Shown one piece after another: positions 22,037 to 30,917 of a DNA stretch of 32,102 bases. The first letter of the stretch is position 1. Every line of letters begins with the position of its first letter. The translations under genes and the position numbers were made by a program. The notes beneath the pieces are model-generated. The model had not been told where the DNA came from. It searched no databases and saw only the letters and a list, made by a program, of their open reading frames with translations. Origin of the DNA: UBA5109 sp038148435 (GTDB lineage Bacteria; Pseudomonadota; Gammaproteobacteria; Pseudomonadales; Pseudohongiellaceae); NCBI GenBank assembly GCA_038148435.1, contig JAYQVM010000010.1, positions 1 to 32,102 of the forward strand, read 5' to 3'.

Positions 22037-23557
22037 ATGTCATTTATCACAAGCTGCCCACATTGCGAGACCTTTTTCAATATCACCGAGTCGCAGTTAC
22101 AGAAAACACACGGAATAGTCCGTTGCGGCTTTTGTTTGCAAACTTTCTCAGCCCTTGAACACCAGCTGTACCTCGATGAGCAAATAGATCTCGACATGAT
22201 CGATATGATCGATGAAGGGATAATTGATGATACCGAGCTGCCAGCCGGTGAATACGAGAGCATGCTGCCTAAGGATACACAACAGGATAGCGGTGCAGGC
22301 CAGAACCCGCAGATCCCGACTCTTGAAGTCGCCAATGTCATACTGGATGAAGAAGAGGAAGCCGAAAGACTGAATGACGAGGATCCATCCCAGGAAGAAC
22401 CCCAGGCCAGTGAAGATGAAACCAGAAATAGTATGGATGATATCGCAAGGGATAGGGAAGACTTTGACGCTTTAGGCCATGAGGGCTTCCCAATAAATGA
22501 AGAAGCCAGCGAGGACGATGGACTCACCGATGACCTAGATGACATCGACGCCGATGAAACTTTGTATCAGAATGATTCCCAAGCTCCTACAGAAATAGTA
22601 TTGGACAGTGAGCCCTCAGACGACATAGCGACAAGTGAAGCTGAAGATGAAGACGCTGAAACTCTCCTTCAGGATGAGTTGCAGACCATTGAAACTGTCT
22701 CGCTCACTAAGACCATGACACCTGATATTGAAGGCATTGAGCAGCCCGCTGACCAGGACAATCCCCTCGAAGACTCGTTTGATGCAACTGAAGATGAGTT
22801 TGAGCCTGGTCTACCGGAAAGTGACAGTGGAGAAGAATATTCCCTGGAATCGACTGAACTCCCGGCTGATCCCACTGCCCCTTCTAGTGCGCACTCCGCA
22901 AGCGCTGAAAATAGTAGCGCCAGCACCCCGATAACAAGAACAGCAGCAAAACCTGAGCTGCAGATCCTGTCTTCACTTTACGATGAGAGCCCTCTGGAGC
23001 GGCTTGATGAATCAAATTTAAACTCCCTCAGTGCTGAGCCGATAGCCATCCATCAGCAGGCAGCTGGCTCCAGAATGCTCAAGAGGCTGCTGATAAGTCT
23101 CAATGTATTCCTGCTGCTGGGCCTGGCTGCTCAGGCTACCTGGAAAAATATTGACAGCCTGCTGCTCGATACGCGATTTTCACCCATCAGCAATCTTCTT
23201 TGCCAGGTACTTGCCTGTCCGGCTGTTGCCCAGTTCGATCTTAACAAGTTCAGCACTGAAGAGCTCTTCGTCAATGCCCATCCACAACGTGAAAATGCCC
23301 TACAGATTGATTTTATCTTTCGTAACAATGCCAGCTACCCTCAGGCCTTCCCGCTCGTTGAACTTAACTTTACTGATCTGAACCGGCGCTTACTGGCCAA
23401 CCGACTGTTTTCACCTACGGAGTACCTAGACCCAGAACTGCAACAATTCGAATTATTGCCGGCTGGGGCTTCGATACAGATACAACTTGAAATAGCTGAT
23501 CCCGGTCCCGAGGCAATCAATTACAGCCTGGCCTTGAGGCACCCGGGGACACCTTAG
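22037..23557 (+). CDS. Zinc-ribbon, single-pass membrane protein with DUF3426 domain
   Basis: The 506-residue product has three parts. First comes an MJ0042-type zinc ribbon with CPHC (residues 7-10) and CGFC (30-33). Next is a very long acidic, Asp/Glu/Ser-rich stretch (about 45-300) that is probably disordered. A single hydrophobic helix follows near residues 349-368 (LLISLNVFLLLGLAAQA), and the C-terminal DUF3426 domain (about 385-506) should lie in the periplasm. Homologues occupy the same place between prmA and dusB in relatives. Their role is not established, so none is proposed. The zinc ribbon would face the cytoplasm. The acidic linker looks long. It is packed tightly after prmA, suggesting co-transcription. 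Confidence 0.85.
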   Translation: MSFITSCPHCETFFNITESQLQKTHGIVRCGFCLQTFSALEHQLYLDEQIDLDMIDMIDEGIIDDTELPAGEYESMLPKDTQQDSGAGQNPQIPTLEVANVILDEEEEAERLNDEDPSQEEPQASEDETRNSMDDIARDREDFDALGHEGFPINEEASEDDGLTDDLDDIDADETLYQNDSQAPTEIVLDSEPSDDIATSEAEDEDAETLLQDELQTIETVSLTKTMTPDIEGIEQPADQDNPLEDSFDATEDEFEPGLPESDSGEEYSLESTELPADPTAPSSAHSASAENSSASTPITRTAAKPELQILSSLYDESPLERLDESNLNSLSAEPIAIHQQAAGSRMLKRLLISLNVFLLLGLAAQATWKNIDSLLLDTRFSPISNLLCQVLACPAVAQFDLNKFSTEELFVNAHPQRENALQIDFIFRNNASYPQAFPLVELNFTDLNRRLLANRLFSPTEYLDPELQQFELLPAGASIQIQLEIADPGPEAINYSLALRHPGTP

Positions 23558-23559
23558 CC

Positions 23560-23589
23560 TTAACACGAGCGGTTAATTTTTAGTAGAAT
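23560..23589 (+). promoter_or_regulatory. dusB-fis promoter with GC-rich discriminator
   Basis: TTAACA (23560-23565) and TAGAAT (23584-23589) are 18 bases apart and are followed at once by GCGCGC. Such GC-rich discriminators are typical of stringently controlled promoters, and the dusB-fis operon of E. coli is growth-rate regulated. The -10 box overlaps a potential dusB ATG at 23588, which argues for the downstream GTG start. Confidence 0.55.
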
Positions 23590-23632
23590 GCGCGCTTGTT
23601 TTCCAGCATTCTCGCAACAGGCACAAGGTAAC

Positions 23633-24646
23633 GTGATTCGAATAGGGCCCTACAAACTCGACTCCCAGGTCGTTCTTGCCCCGATGGCCGGAATCACTGA
23701 CCACCCATTTCGTACTTTATGCCGCCAACAGGGTGCTGCCCTGACGCCTGCTGAAATGCTCAGCAGTGACCCCTCCCTGTGGCACAGTGAAAAAAGTCGT
23801 CTGCGGCGTTTTCATGCGGGAGAACAGGGACCGAGAATTGTACAGATTGCCGGTTCGGACCCCGGGCAAATGGCGCAGGCTGCCCGGCTCAATGTCAAAC
23901 ACGGCGCCCAGATCATAGATATCAACATGGGTTGCCCGGCCAAAAAAGTTCTCAAAAAAGCCGCTGGTTCCGCTCTGCTCAGGGATGAAAAGCTGGTGAG
24001 GGATATTCTGCAGACTGTGGTGGACGCAGTGGATGTACCGGTCACCCTGAAAATGCGCACTGGCTGGAGTCCCAAACAACGTAACGGACTCAGTATTGCT
24101 CGTATGGCAGAAGATCTAGGTATTCAGTCGCTTGCCGTCCATGGACGCACCCGCGAGTGTATGTTCAAGGGCAAGGTGGAATACGACACCATCGCAGCCA
24201 TCAAGGAGGCAGTGAGTATCCCGGTATTTGCAAACGGTGATATCGACAGCCCGCATAAAGCCCTTCAGGTTCTGCAAGATACCGCTGCCGATGGAGTCAT
24301 GATTGGCCGTGCTGCTCAGGGCCGGCCCTGGCTGCTCCGTCAGATTCGGCATCTTCTCCAGGATGGTCAGAAGCTCGCCGACCCTACTTTGCAGGAGCAG
24401 TTCAAGATAATCATTACTCATCTGCAGAAACTGTATACGTTTTATGGAGAATACAAGGGTACGATGATCGCCCGTAAGCATGTTGCTTGGTATTGTCATC
24501 GGCTTCCTGCGGCAAAGCCCTTCAGAACGGAATTTAACAGCCTACAGACAGCAGCAGCCCAGCTTTCACTACTGCAGACACATTTTTACCAACTGCAGGA
24601 ATGTGAAGTGGCAGAAACGGAGAATCCCCAGGACATCGCTGCATGA
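23633..24646 (+). CDS. dusB: tRNA-dihydrouridine synthase B
   Basis: DusB reduces a uridine in the tRNA D-loop to dihydrouridine using FMN and NADPH. From the GTG at 23633 the product is 337 residues, close to E. coli DusB, and begins IRIGPYKLDSQ after the initiator. Motifs are APMAGITDHPFRTLC, the QIAGSDP segment, INMGCPAKKV with the catalytic cysteine, KMRTGW, HGRTR, ANGDI and MIGRAAQGRPW. The GTG has AAGG four bases upstream. The longer ATG at 23588 overlaps the promoter -10 box and has no ribosome-binding site. The stop overlaps the fis start as ATGA, the usual dusB-fis coupling. Confidence 0.95.
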   Translation: MIRIGPYKLDSQVVLAPMAGITDHPFRTLCRQQGAALTPAEMLSSDPSLWHSEKSRLRRFHAGEQGPRIVQIAGSDPGQMAQAARLNVKHGAQIIDINMGCPAKKVLKKAAGSALLRDEKLVRDILQTVVDAVDVPVTLKMRTGWSPKQRNGLSIARMAEDLGIQSLAVHGRTRECMFKGKVEYDTIAAIKEAVSIPVFANGDIDSPHKALQVLQDTAADGVMIGRAAQGRPWLLRQIRHLLQDGQKLADPTLQEQFKIIITHLQKLYTFYGEYKGTMIARKHVAWYCHRLPAAKPFRTEFNSLQTAAAQLSLLQTHFYQLQECEVAETENPQDIAA

Positions 24647-24888
24647 AAGAAGTCAAAGCACAAACACTCAAGCAATGTGTCAATGAAGCCCTCGAAGCCT
24701 ATCTCAACGAGGTTGATCAGGAACATATCAGCGATCTATACAATATGGTGCTGGCAGAAGTTGAAGCACCTATGCTGGCCGTGGTCATGAAACATGCCCG
24801 CAGTAATCAGAGCAAGGCTGCCAGCATGCTGGGTCTGAACCGGGGAACCCTGCGCAAGAAATTACACCAGTACCACTTACTTGATTAA
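24643..24888 (+). CDS. fis: Fis-family DNA-binding nucleoid protein, short form
   Basis: Fis bends DNA and adjusts transcription of rRNA and many growth-related genes. The 81-residue product contains the dimerisation helices (DLYNMVLAEVEAPMLAVVMKHAR) and the C-terminal helix-turn-helix NQSKAASMLGLNRGTLRKKL, nearly identical to E. coli Fis. It lacks about 20 N-terminal residues of the 98-residue E. coli protein, the part with the beta-hairpin arms needed to stimulate Hin-type DNA inversion but not for DNA binding. The ATG overlaps the dusB stop codon (ATGA), so expression should depend on the dusB message and its promoter. purH follows after 26 bases. Confidence 0.95.
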   Translation: MKEVKAQTLKQCVNEALEAYLNEVDQEHISDLYNMVLAEVEAPMLAVVMKHARSNQSKAASMLGLNRGTLRKKLHQYHLLD

Positions 24889-24914
24889 TCCATAACCAAG
24901 GAAAAACCTTCATC

Positions 24915-26486
24915 ATGAGCGATGCCAGTTCAATGCCTGTGAAACGTGCTCTTTTAAGCGTCTCTGATAAATCCGGTATCAAGGAATTTGCCGCCGATCT
25001 TGCTGAGCGGGGTATTGAACTGCTTTCAACAGGCGGCACCTATAAACTACTCGCTGAGGCCGGGGTGCCTGTCACCGAGATAGCCGACTATACCGGTTTC
25101 CCGGAAATGATGGATGGGCGGGTTAAGACCCTGCACCCGAAAGTACATGGTGGCATCCTTGCTCGCCGCGGTATTGATGACAGGGTGATGCAGGAACACG
25201 GAATTCCTCCTATCGACCTGGTAGCAGTCAACCTTTACCCTTTTCAGACGACAGTCGCCAGACCTGATTGCGATTTAGCCACAGCCATTGAAAATATCGA
25301 TATCGGGGGGCCGACCATGCTCAGGGCGGCAGCAAAAAATCATGCTTTTGTAACCGTGATCGTTGACCCGGCTGATTATCAGTCCGTGCTGGATGAGCTC
25401 AATCAGAATAACAACCAACTCAGTCATGCCAGCCGTTATAATCTGGCGGTTAAAACCTTTGAGCATACTGCGCAATACGACGGCGCCATTGCTAACTACT
25501 TGGGCAGGGTAGACAACGACAGCGAATTCTCGCGCACCTTCAATGCCCAGTTCATCAAGCAGCAGGATATGCGATATGGTGAAAACCCTCACCAGAATGC
25601 GGCATTTTATGTGCAGGCGGATAATACAGAGGCCAATATTTCCAGTGCCGTACAACTGCAGGGCAAGGAGCTTTCATTTAACAACATTGCTGATACCGAT
25701 GCAGCGCTGGAATGTGTCAAAAGCTTCACCCGAGCAGCCTGTGTCATCGTCAAGCATGCCAATCCCTGCGGTGTAGGGGTCGCTGATACCATTTTGCAGG
25801 CCTATGAAAAAGCCTATCAGACTGATCCCACCTCTGCTTTTGGCGGCATTATTGCCTTCAACCGGGAGCTGGATGAAGCCAGCGCCAGAGCCATTACCGA
25901 GCGACAGTTTACCGAGGTGATTATTGCTCCCTCTGTCTCGGCTGCCGCAGCAGAAGTCATCAGCGCCAAAGCCAATCTTCGTTTATTGAGTTGTGGCGAA
26001 TTTGAAACATCCGTCCCGCCAGAGCTGGATTACAAAAAGGTGAAAGGCGGCTTGCTAGTGCAAAATCTGGATACTGGTAGCATCAGCGAGTCTGAGCTCA
26101 AAGTCGTCAGCAAACGTCAGCCCAGCCCGGCAGAAATTGAAGACCTGATGTTTGCCTGGAAGGTGGTGAAATTCGTCAAATCCAATGCCATTGTTTATGT
26201 CAAAGACCAGCAGACTATCGGCATAGGTGCCGGTCAGATGAGCCGGGTATACTCAGCCAAAATTGCCGGTATCAAGGCTGCCGATGAAGGACTGCAGGTT
26301 GCCGGTTCGGTCATGGCCTCAGACGCCTTCTTCCCTTTCAGTGACGGGATTGAAGCAGCGGCAGCAGCAGGCATCACAGCCGTTATCCAGCCTGGCGGAT
26401 CGGTAAATGACCAACAGGTCATTGATGCTGCCGATGCTGCCGGCATGGCCATGGTATTTACCGGCATGCGGCATTTCAGACATTAA
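24915..26486 (+). CDS. purH: Bifunctional AICAR transformylase/IMP cyclohydrolase
   Basis: PurH carries out the last two steps of IMP synthesis, formylating AICAR with 10-formyl-THF and closing the ring. The 523-residue product has both domains. The N-terminal MGS-like cyclohydrolase (about 1-200) shows SDKSGI, LLSTGGTYKLL and DGRVKTLHPKVHGGIL. The C-terminal transformylase has KHANPCGVGVADT with the catalytic Lys-His pair, and ends with SDAFFPFSDGIEAAAAAG and IQPGGSVNDQQVIDAAD. AAGGAAA precedes the start. It lies between fis and purD, the order seen in Pseudomonas. purD starts 32 bases after its stop. Confidence 0.98.
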   Translation: MSDASSMPVKRALLSVSDKSGIKEFAADLAERGIELLSTGGTYKLLAEAGVPVTEIADYTGFPEMMDGRVKTLHPKVHGGILARRGIDDRVMQEHGIPPIDLVAVNLYPFQTTVARPDCDLATAIENIDIGGPTMLRAAAKNHAFVTVIVDPADYQSVLDELNQNNNQLSHASRYNLAVKTFEHTAQYDGAIANYLGRVDNDSEFSRTFNAQFIKQQDMRYGENPHQNAAFYVQADNTEANISSAVQLQGKELSFNNIADTDAALECVKSFTRAACVIVKHANPCGVGVADTILQAYEKAYQTDPTSAFGGIIAFNRELDEASARAITERQFTEVIIAPSVSAAAAEVISAKANLRLLSCGEFETSVPPELDYKKVKGGLLVQNLDTGSISESELKVVSKRQPSPAEIEDLMFAWKVVKFVKSNAIVYVKDQQTIGIGAGQMSRVYSAKIAGIKAADEGLQVAGSVMASDAFFPFSDGIEAAAAAGITAVIQPGGSVNDQQVIDAADAAGMAMVFTGMRHFRH

Positions 26487-26518
26487 TTTCAGCAAGCAGA
26501 AATTCCGGAGCCTAGTAC

Positions 26519-27814
26519 ATGAACATCATGATCATCGGTAGCGGCGGACGCGAACACGCATTGGCCTGGAAAGCAGCCCAGTCACCTCTGGCTGACAGAG
26601 TGTTTGTGGTACCGGGGAATGCCGGTACCGATACAGAAGAGGGGCTTGAAAATGTTGAGCTCGACCCGATGGATTTTCAGGCACTGAGCGAGTTCTGCAA
26701 ACAACATGATGTTGAACTGAGCATTGTCGGCCCCGAATTTCCTCTAGTTGCCGGAATCGTTGACCATTTCCAGCGCGAGGGACTGGCCTGCTTCGGTCCC
26801 AGCCAGGGAGCGGCACAACTGGAAGGTTCCAAGGCTTTCACCAAGGATTTTTTGCAGCGCCATCATATTCCCTCTGCCGCCTATCAGGTCTTTAACGACC
26901 TGCAAGCTGCCCTGGACTATCTCGATAAGCAGGCCTTGCCGATCGTGATCAAGGCTGATGGTCTAGCTGCCGGTAAAGGGGTCATCATCGCCCAGACCCT
27001 CGATCAGGCAAAAGAGAGTGTTAAAGACATGTTGGCTGGTAATCGTTTCGGGGACGCTGGGCATCGGGTGGTGATTGAAGAATTTATGCAGGGAGAAGAA
27101 GCCAGTTTTATTGCCCTAGTTGATGGAATGAACGCGCTGCCTTTTGCCAGTTCACAGGATCATAAGGCCCGCGACGATGGTGACCAGGGTCCAAATACTG
27201 GCGGCATGGGAGCTTATTCACCGGCTCCGGTTGTGAGTGATGAGGTACACCGGCGCATTATGCAGGAGGTCATCATGCCCACCGTGGCAGGCATGGCAGC
27301 CGAAGGCAATACCTATGTCGGTTTTCTCTATGCCGGTCTGATGATTTCACCAGAGGGTAAGCCTCGCGTGGTCGAGTTCAATTGCCGCTTTGGCGATCCT
27401 GAAGCACAGCCCATCATGATGCGCTTACAGAGTGATCTGGTCACACTCTGCCAGTCTGCACTTGAGGGTGGACTGGCCACCCAGCATATTGATTTCGATA
27501 AGAGGCCCTGTGTTGGTGTGGTACTGGCTGCCGGTGGTTATCCGGATGCCTATGCCAAAGGTAGGGAGATCAGCGGTCTGGATTCAGCACAGGGTCACGA
27601 CAAAAAAATATTCCATGCCGGCACCCGGCTACAGGACGGGAAAGTACTGACCAATGGTGGCAGGGTGCTGTGTGCTACAGCACTGGGCGATACCATAACA
27701 GAGGCCCAGCAAGCCGCCTATGAACTGGCAGACAGTATTTCCTGGGACGAGTTATACTGTCGCAGAGATATTGCCTATAGGGCAGTGGCCCGGGTGCAAC
27801 AGACTGATGCTTAG
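26519..27814 (+). CDS. purD: Phosphoribosylamine-glycine ligase
   Basis: PurD joins glycine to phosphoribosylamine with ATP, an early step of purine synthesis. The 431-residue ATP-grasp product matches the family length. Features are the N-terminal MIIGSGGREHALAWK, VPGNAGT, the ATP-binding KADGLAAGKGVIIA, the PNTGGMGAYSPAP segment and FNCRFGDPEAQPIMMRL. It is co-oriented with purH, its usual partner. The coq7 start lies just after (or, with an alternative ATG at 27807, eight bases inside) its 3' end. Confidence 0.98.
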   Translation: MNIMIIGSGGREHALAWKAAQSPLADRVFVVPGNAGTDTEEGLENVELDPMDFQALSEFCKQHDVELSIVGPEFPLVAGIVDHFQREGLACFGPSQGAAQLEGSKAFTKDFLQRHHIPSAAYQVFNDLQAALDYLDKQALPIVIKADGLAAGKGVIIAQTLDQAKESVKDMLAGNRFGDAGHRVVIEEFMQGEEASFIALVDGMNALPFASSQDHKARDDGDQGPNTGGMGAYSPAPVVSDEVHRRIMQEVIMPTVAGMAAEGNTYVGFLYAGLMISPEGKPRVVEFNCRFGDPEAQPIMMRLQSDLVTLCQSALEGGLATQHIDFDKRPCVGVVLAAGGYPDAYAKGREISGLDSAQGHDKKIFHAGTRLQDGKVLTNGGRVLCATALGDTITEAQQAAYELADSISWDELYCRRDIAYRAVARVQQTDA

Positions 27815-27827
27815 ATCCAGTTCAGAT

Positions 27828-28451
27828 ATGACAGATACCCTTATCGGGCATTTTGACCGTGCCCTCAAAACCCTGATCCCGGGTTCAGTCACAGCCGCCA
27901 GGGAAAACCCTGCCGCTACTGTCGAATCTGGCGAATTAAGTGAGGCCAAACGAAGACACAGCGGCGGATTGATGCGCATCAACCATACCGGTGAAGTTTG
28001 CGCTCAGGCCCTATATCAGGGGCAATCCCTGACAGCGCGTCTGCCTGAAGTCAGGGAGTCCATGCAGGAAGCCGCAGATGAGGAAATTGATCACCTGAAC
28101 TGGTGTGAAGTTAGATTGCAGGAACTGGGCAGTCGTCCCAGCCTACTCAATCCACTCTGGTATGGCATATCTTATGGACTGGGTGCCCTGGCAGGAATGG
28201 CCGGCGATCACTGGAGTCTGGGTTTTGTCGCGGAAACAGAACGCCAGGTCTGTCATCACCTGGATGAACATATGCAAAAACTGCCTGAACAGGACCGTGC
28301 CAGCCAAGCAATTCTTGCCCAGATGCGCGTTGATGAAGCCAAACATGCCAAACTCGCCGAATCAGCCGGCGCCGCCAAGCTGCCGCCATTTTGCAGCGAT
28401 GCCATGATACGTATGGCTGAGCTCATGAAAAACGTGGTTTATCGGATTTAA
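27828..28451 (+). CDS. coq7: Demethoxyubiquinone hydroxylase Coq7
   Basis: Coq7 (UbiF-independent type) is a di-iron monooxygenase that adds a late hydroxyl in ubiquinone synthesis at the membrane. The 207-residue product has the ferritin-like di-iron ligand motifs: GEVCAQALYQGQ, the EEIDHLNWCE ExxH, ETERQVCHHLDEH, and the DEAKHA ExxH. A hydrophobic helix YGISYGLGALAGM could seat it on the membrane. ATG 27828 was chosen because the product then begins close to the Pseudomonas form. ATG 27807 would add seven residues and overlap purD. Neither has a clear ribosome-binding site. It converges on the OsmC gene with 18 bases between stops. Confidence 0.95.
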   Translation: MTDTLIGHFDRALKTLIPGSVTAARENPAATVESGELSEAKRRHSGGLMRINHTGEVCAQALYQGQSLTARLPEVRESMQEAADEEIDHLNWCEVRLQELGSRPSLLNPLWYGISYGLGALAGMAGDHWSLGFVAETERQVCHHLDEHMQKLPEQDRASQAILAQMRVDEAKHAKLAESAGAAKLPPFCSDAMIRMAELMKNVVYRI

Positions 28452-28469
28452 GTCCTCACCCGATTTAAG

Positions 28470-28901
28470 TTAAGCAGTAGTCGCCGTATCAATCAGCTCC
28501 AAACTGTGAATCATCTGTACCCCGGCATTTTTTAACATGATGGACGCTGAACAGTATTTGTCCGCAGATAGTTCAATGGCTCGGTTGACCTTCTGCTCAT
28601 CCAGTGACTTTCCACTGACTTTGAAATGCAGGTATATCCTTTCAAATACTGCCGGCACCGCATCGGCCCGTTCGCCATCGACTTCAACAACACAGTCTTC
28701 TACTTCCTGCCTGGCCTTTTTCAGAATGCTGATTACGTCAACACTGGAACAGGCTCCAACGCTCATCAGCATTAGCTCCATGGGGCGCATACCCAGATTT
28801 TGTCCGCCAATGGATTCAGGTCCATCAATCATGATGCTGTGACCGCTGCCAGATCTGCCTTCCATTTTAGCGGCTTCTAACCACTTAACACTTGCTTTCA
28901 T
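28470..28901 (-). CDS. OsmC-family protein
   Basis: The 143-residue product has the OsmC/YhfA fold landmarks: PMELMLMSVGACSSVDVISILKK with the first conserved cysteine and KYCSASIMLKN with the second. Family members with this cysteine pair reduce organic hydroperoxides (OsmC/Ohr), but the YhfA-like branch, which this sequence resembles, has no settled function. No signal peptide is seen, so it should be cytoplasmic. It is the last gene of a minus-strand group after deaD, 125 bases downstream of it, and converges on coq7. Whether it is a peroxidase cannot be decided from sequence alone. Confidence 0.88.
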   Translation of the reverse strand: MKASVKWLEAAKMEGRSGSGHSIMIDGPESIGGQNLGMRPMELMLMSVGACSSVDVISILKKARQEVEDCVVEVDGERADAVPAVFERIYLHFKVSGKSLDEQKVNRAIELSADKYCSASIMLKNAGVQMIHSLELIDTATTA

Positions 28902-29026
28902 AGCACTAGCCTATTTATCAGTCAGAAGGACATTATCTCACAGCCCCGTTCCGGAATCCTGAGCTAAATACAGCGCTTTAGTGCAGGCAGCATTTGCTCT
29001 TAAGCTCAATTGCGGCTATCAAGTTA

Positions 29027-30787
29027 CTACTTCTGCTTTACCCCAACCACATCTACTCTATTTTTTAATTGTCGGTTTTTTCTTTTAGTTTTTTTTCGTA
29101 GAGCTTTCTCTGGCCCGCTTGCATCCTTCGCTTTAGGTTTGTACCGAGATAGTTGCAACTTTTGCCCGACGACATAGGTATTATTGAGATGCTCAAAGAT
29201 TTCTGTGGGCATACCCTCCGGCAAATCGACAAGACTGTACTCCTCAAAAATAGTTATCCGTCCAATATATTTGCTATCAATACCGGCTTCGTTTGATATG
29301 GCACCAACAATATTTCCTGGCCTGACTTTATGTTGATGGCCAATTTCAAGCCGATAACGCTGCATCCCTGCTTCCAGTTCCTTAAGAAAACGTTCATTGC
29401 TGCTACGCTCTTTTTTTCGTGCTTGCCTGTCAGCTGTGTGCTCAGGTTCACGCTTTACTGGGATTTCATTTTTTAAAAGCAAGTCCTTATCGCCACGGTA
29501 GAGTTTTGCTAGGGCAGCAGCTATTTCAAGCGCAGGAACATTATGCTCAAACTCATATTGCTCAAGAATTTCCCGATACAGCAGTAAATCATCTGTTGCC
29601 AATGTGTCGCTGATCGCCTGTTTAAATTTGGTAATCCGTTTATTATTGATAATCTCAACTGAAGGCAGTTCCATGAGTTCGATTTTACTGCGAGTGGCTT
29701 TCTCTATGGCTTTCAGCATCCGCTTCTCACGCGGGGAGACAAACAAAATGGCATCCCCTTCGCGCCCTGCTCTGCCGGTTCGACCTATACGATGCACATA
29801 AGCTTCCGTGTCATAGGGAATATCATAATTAATCACATGGCTGACACGCTCGACATCTAATCCCCGCGCTGCGACATCCGTGGCGACCAGAATATCGGTT
29901 TTACCTTGTTTGAGTTGCTTGATTGTGCGTTCACGCTGATTTTGGGGTACATCACCGTTGAGGGCTACTGCGGCATAACCCCTTGCGGCAAGTTTTTCTG
30001 TCAGCTCAATGGTGGCTGTCTTGGTTCTGACAAAAATGATGACGCCATCAAAAGGCTCTACCTCTAGAATACGAGTCAGGGCATCCAGTTTATGCAAACC
30101 ACTGACAGGCCAGTAACGCTGACGAATTGTTTCTGCAGTGCTAGTTTTTACTTTGATGGTGATGTGTTGAGGATTTTGCAGATGTTTTTCAGCAATCTCC
30201 CGAATAGGCTTTGGCATGGTCGCTGAAAAAAGGGCCGTCTGTCGTTTTGCTGGACATTGCTCTAGTATCCACTCCACATCCTCAATAAACCCCATTCGCA
30301 GCATTTCATCTGCTTCATCTAGCACTAGCGTGCTCAGCTTATGAAGTTGCAAGGTACCACGCCGCATATGATCCATCACACGTCCTGGCGTGCCCACAAC
30401 CACATTGACACCACGTCTGAGCGCCCGGATCTGTGCTGAATAATCCTGTCCTCCATATACCGGCAGCACATGAAAACCGTCGATGTATGTTGCATATCGA
30501 TGGAAAGCTTCAGCCACCTGGATGGCCAGTTCTCGAGTAGGTGTCAGCACAAGCACCTGAGGTTCCTTTTGCTGAATGACTATGCTTGACAGCAAAGGAA
30601 GAGCGAAGGCTGCTGTTTTTCCTGTTCCAGTCTGAGCCTGGCCAAGGACATCATAACCTTGCAGGAGCAGGGGAATCGTTTCAGACTGGATGGGGGAAGG
30701 ACGCTCATAACCGACCTCATCCAGTACTTTCAGTAATGCCGGTCCTAGTGAAAACTGTTCGAAAGCAGAGGCCTGGGCATGTGTCAT
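29027..30787 (-). CDS. deaD: DEAD-box RNA helicase DeaD/CsdA
   Basis: DeaD unwinds RNA and helps ribosome assembly and mRNA turnover, especially in the cold. The 586-residue product has the full motif set: Q-motif region GYERPSPIQ, AQTGTGKT (51-58), PTRELAIQ, TPGRVMDH, DEAD (157-160), SAT (188-190), FVRTKTATIEL, ATDVAARGLDVERV and HRIGRTGRAGR. After the helicase core a basic region leads to a DbpA-like RNA-binding domain (GNIVGAISNEAGIDSKYIG through LVDLPEGMP, about 478-535) and a Lys/Arg-rich tail, as in DeaD. AAGGTAA (plus-strand 30793-30799) lies five bases before the ATG. A TACAAT -10-like box with a GC-rich downstream tract is present near 30842-30847 on the minus strand, without a clear -35. 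Confidence 0.95.
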   Translation of the reverse strand: MTHAQASAFEQFSLGPALLKVLDEVGYERPSPIQSETIPLLLQGYDVLGQAQTGTGKTAAFALPLLSSIVIQQKEPQVLVLTPTRELAIQVAEAFHRYATYIDGFHVLPVYGGQDYSAQIRALRRGVNVVVGTPGRVMDHMRRGTLQLHKLSTLVLDEADEMLRMGFIEDVEWILEQCPAKRQTALFSATMPKPIREIAEKHLQNPQHITIKVKTSTAETIRQRYWPVSGLHKLDALTRILEVEPFDGVIIFVRTKTATIELTEKLAARGYAAVALNGDVPQNQRERTIKQLKQGKTDILVATDVAARGLDVERVSHVINYDIPYDTEAYVHRIGRTGRAGREGDAILFVSPREKRMLKAIEKATRSKIELMELPSVEIINNKRITKFKQAISDTLATDDLLLYREILEQYEFEHNVPALEIAAALAKLYRGDKDLLLKNEIPVKREPEHTADRQARKKERSSNERFLKELEAGMQRYRLEIGHQHKVRPGNIVGAISNEAGIDSKYIGRITIFEEYSLVDLPEGMPTEIFEHLNNTYVVGQKLQLSRYKPKAKDASGPEKALRKKTKRKNRQLKNRVDVVGVKQK

Positions 30788-30917
30788 CTATGTTACCTTG
30801 AATAAAAATCCCGGCTTGCCCAGGTCTTATGAGGGGTGCGCATTGTAACGCTTGATAGTGAATTAAGCTATGAAGATAGGTGTTGATTCAGTGGCCGAGA
30901 AGGATTGTTACTGAAGC

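Noticed and set aside
22033..22545. 170-codon Ser-rich minus-strand frame opposite the DUF3426 gene
   Set aside because: The serine richness is simply the complement of Asp/Glu codons in the acidic linker.
23588..23632. N-terminal extension of DusB from ATG 23588
   Set aside because: The ATG overlaps a good -10 box and lacks a ribosome-binding site, and the extra 15 residues have no match to the DusB N-terminus.
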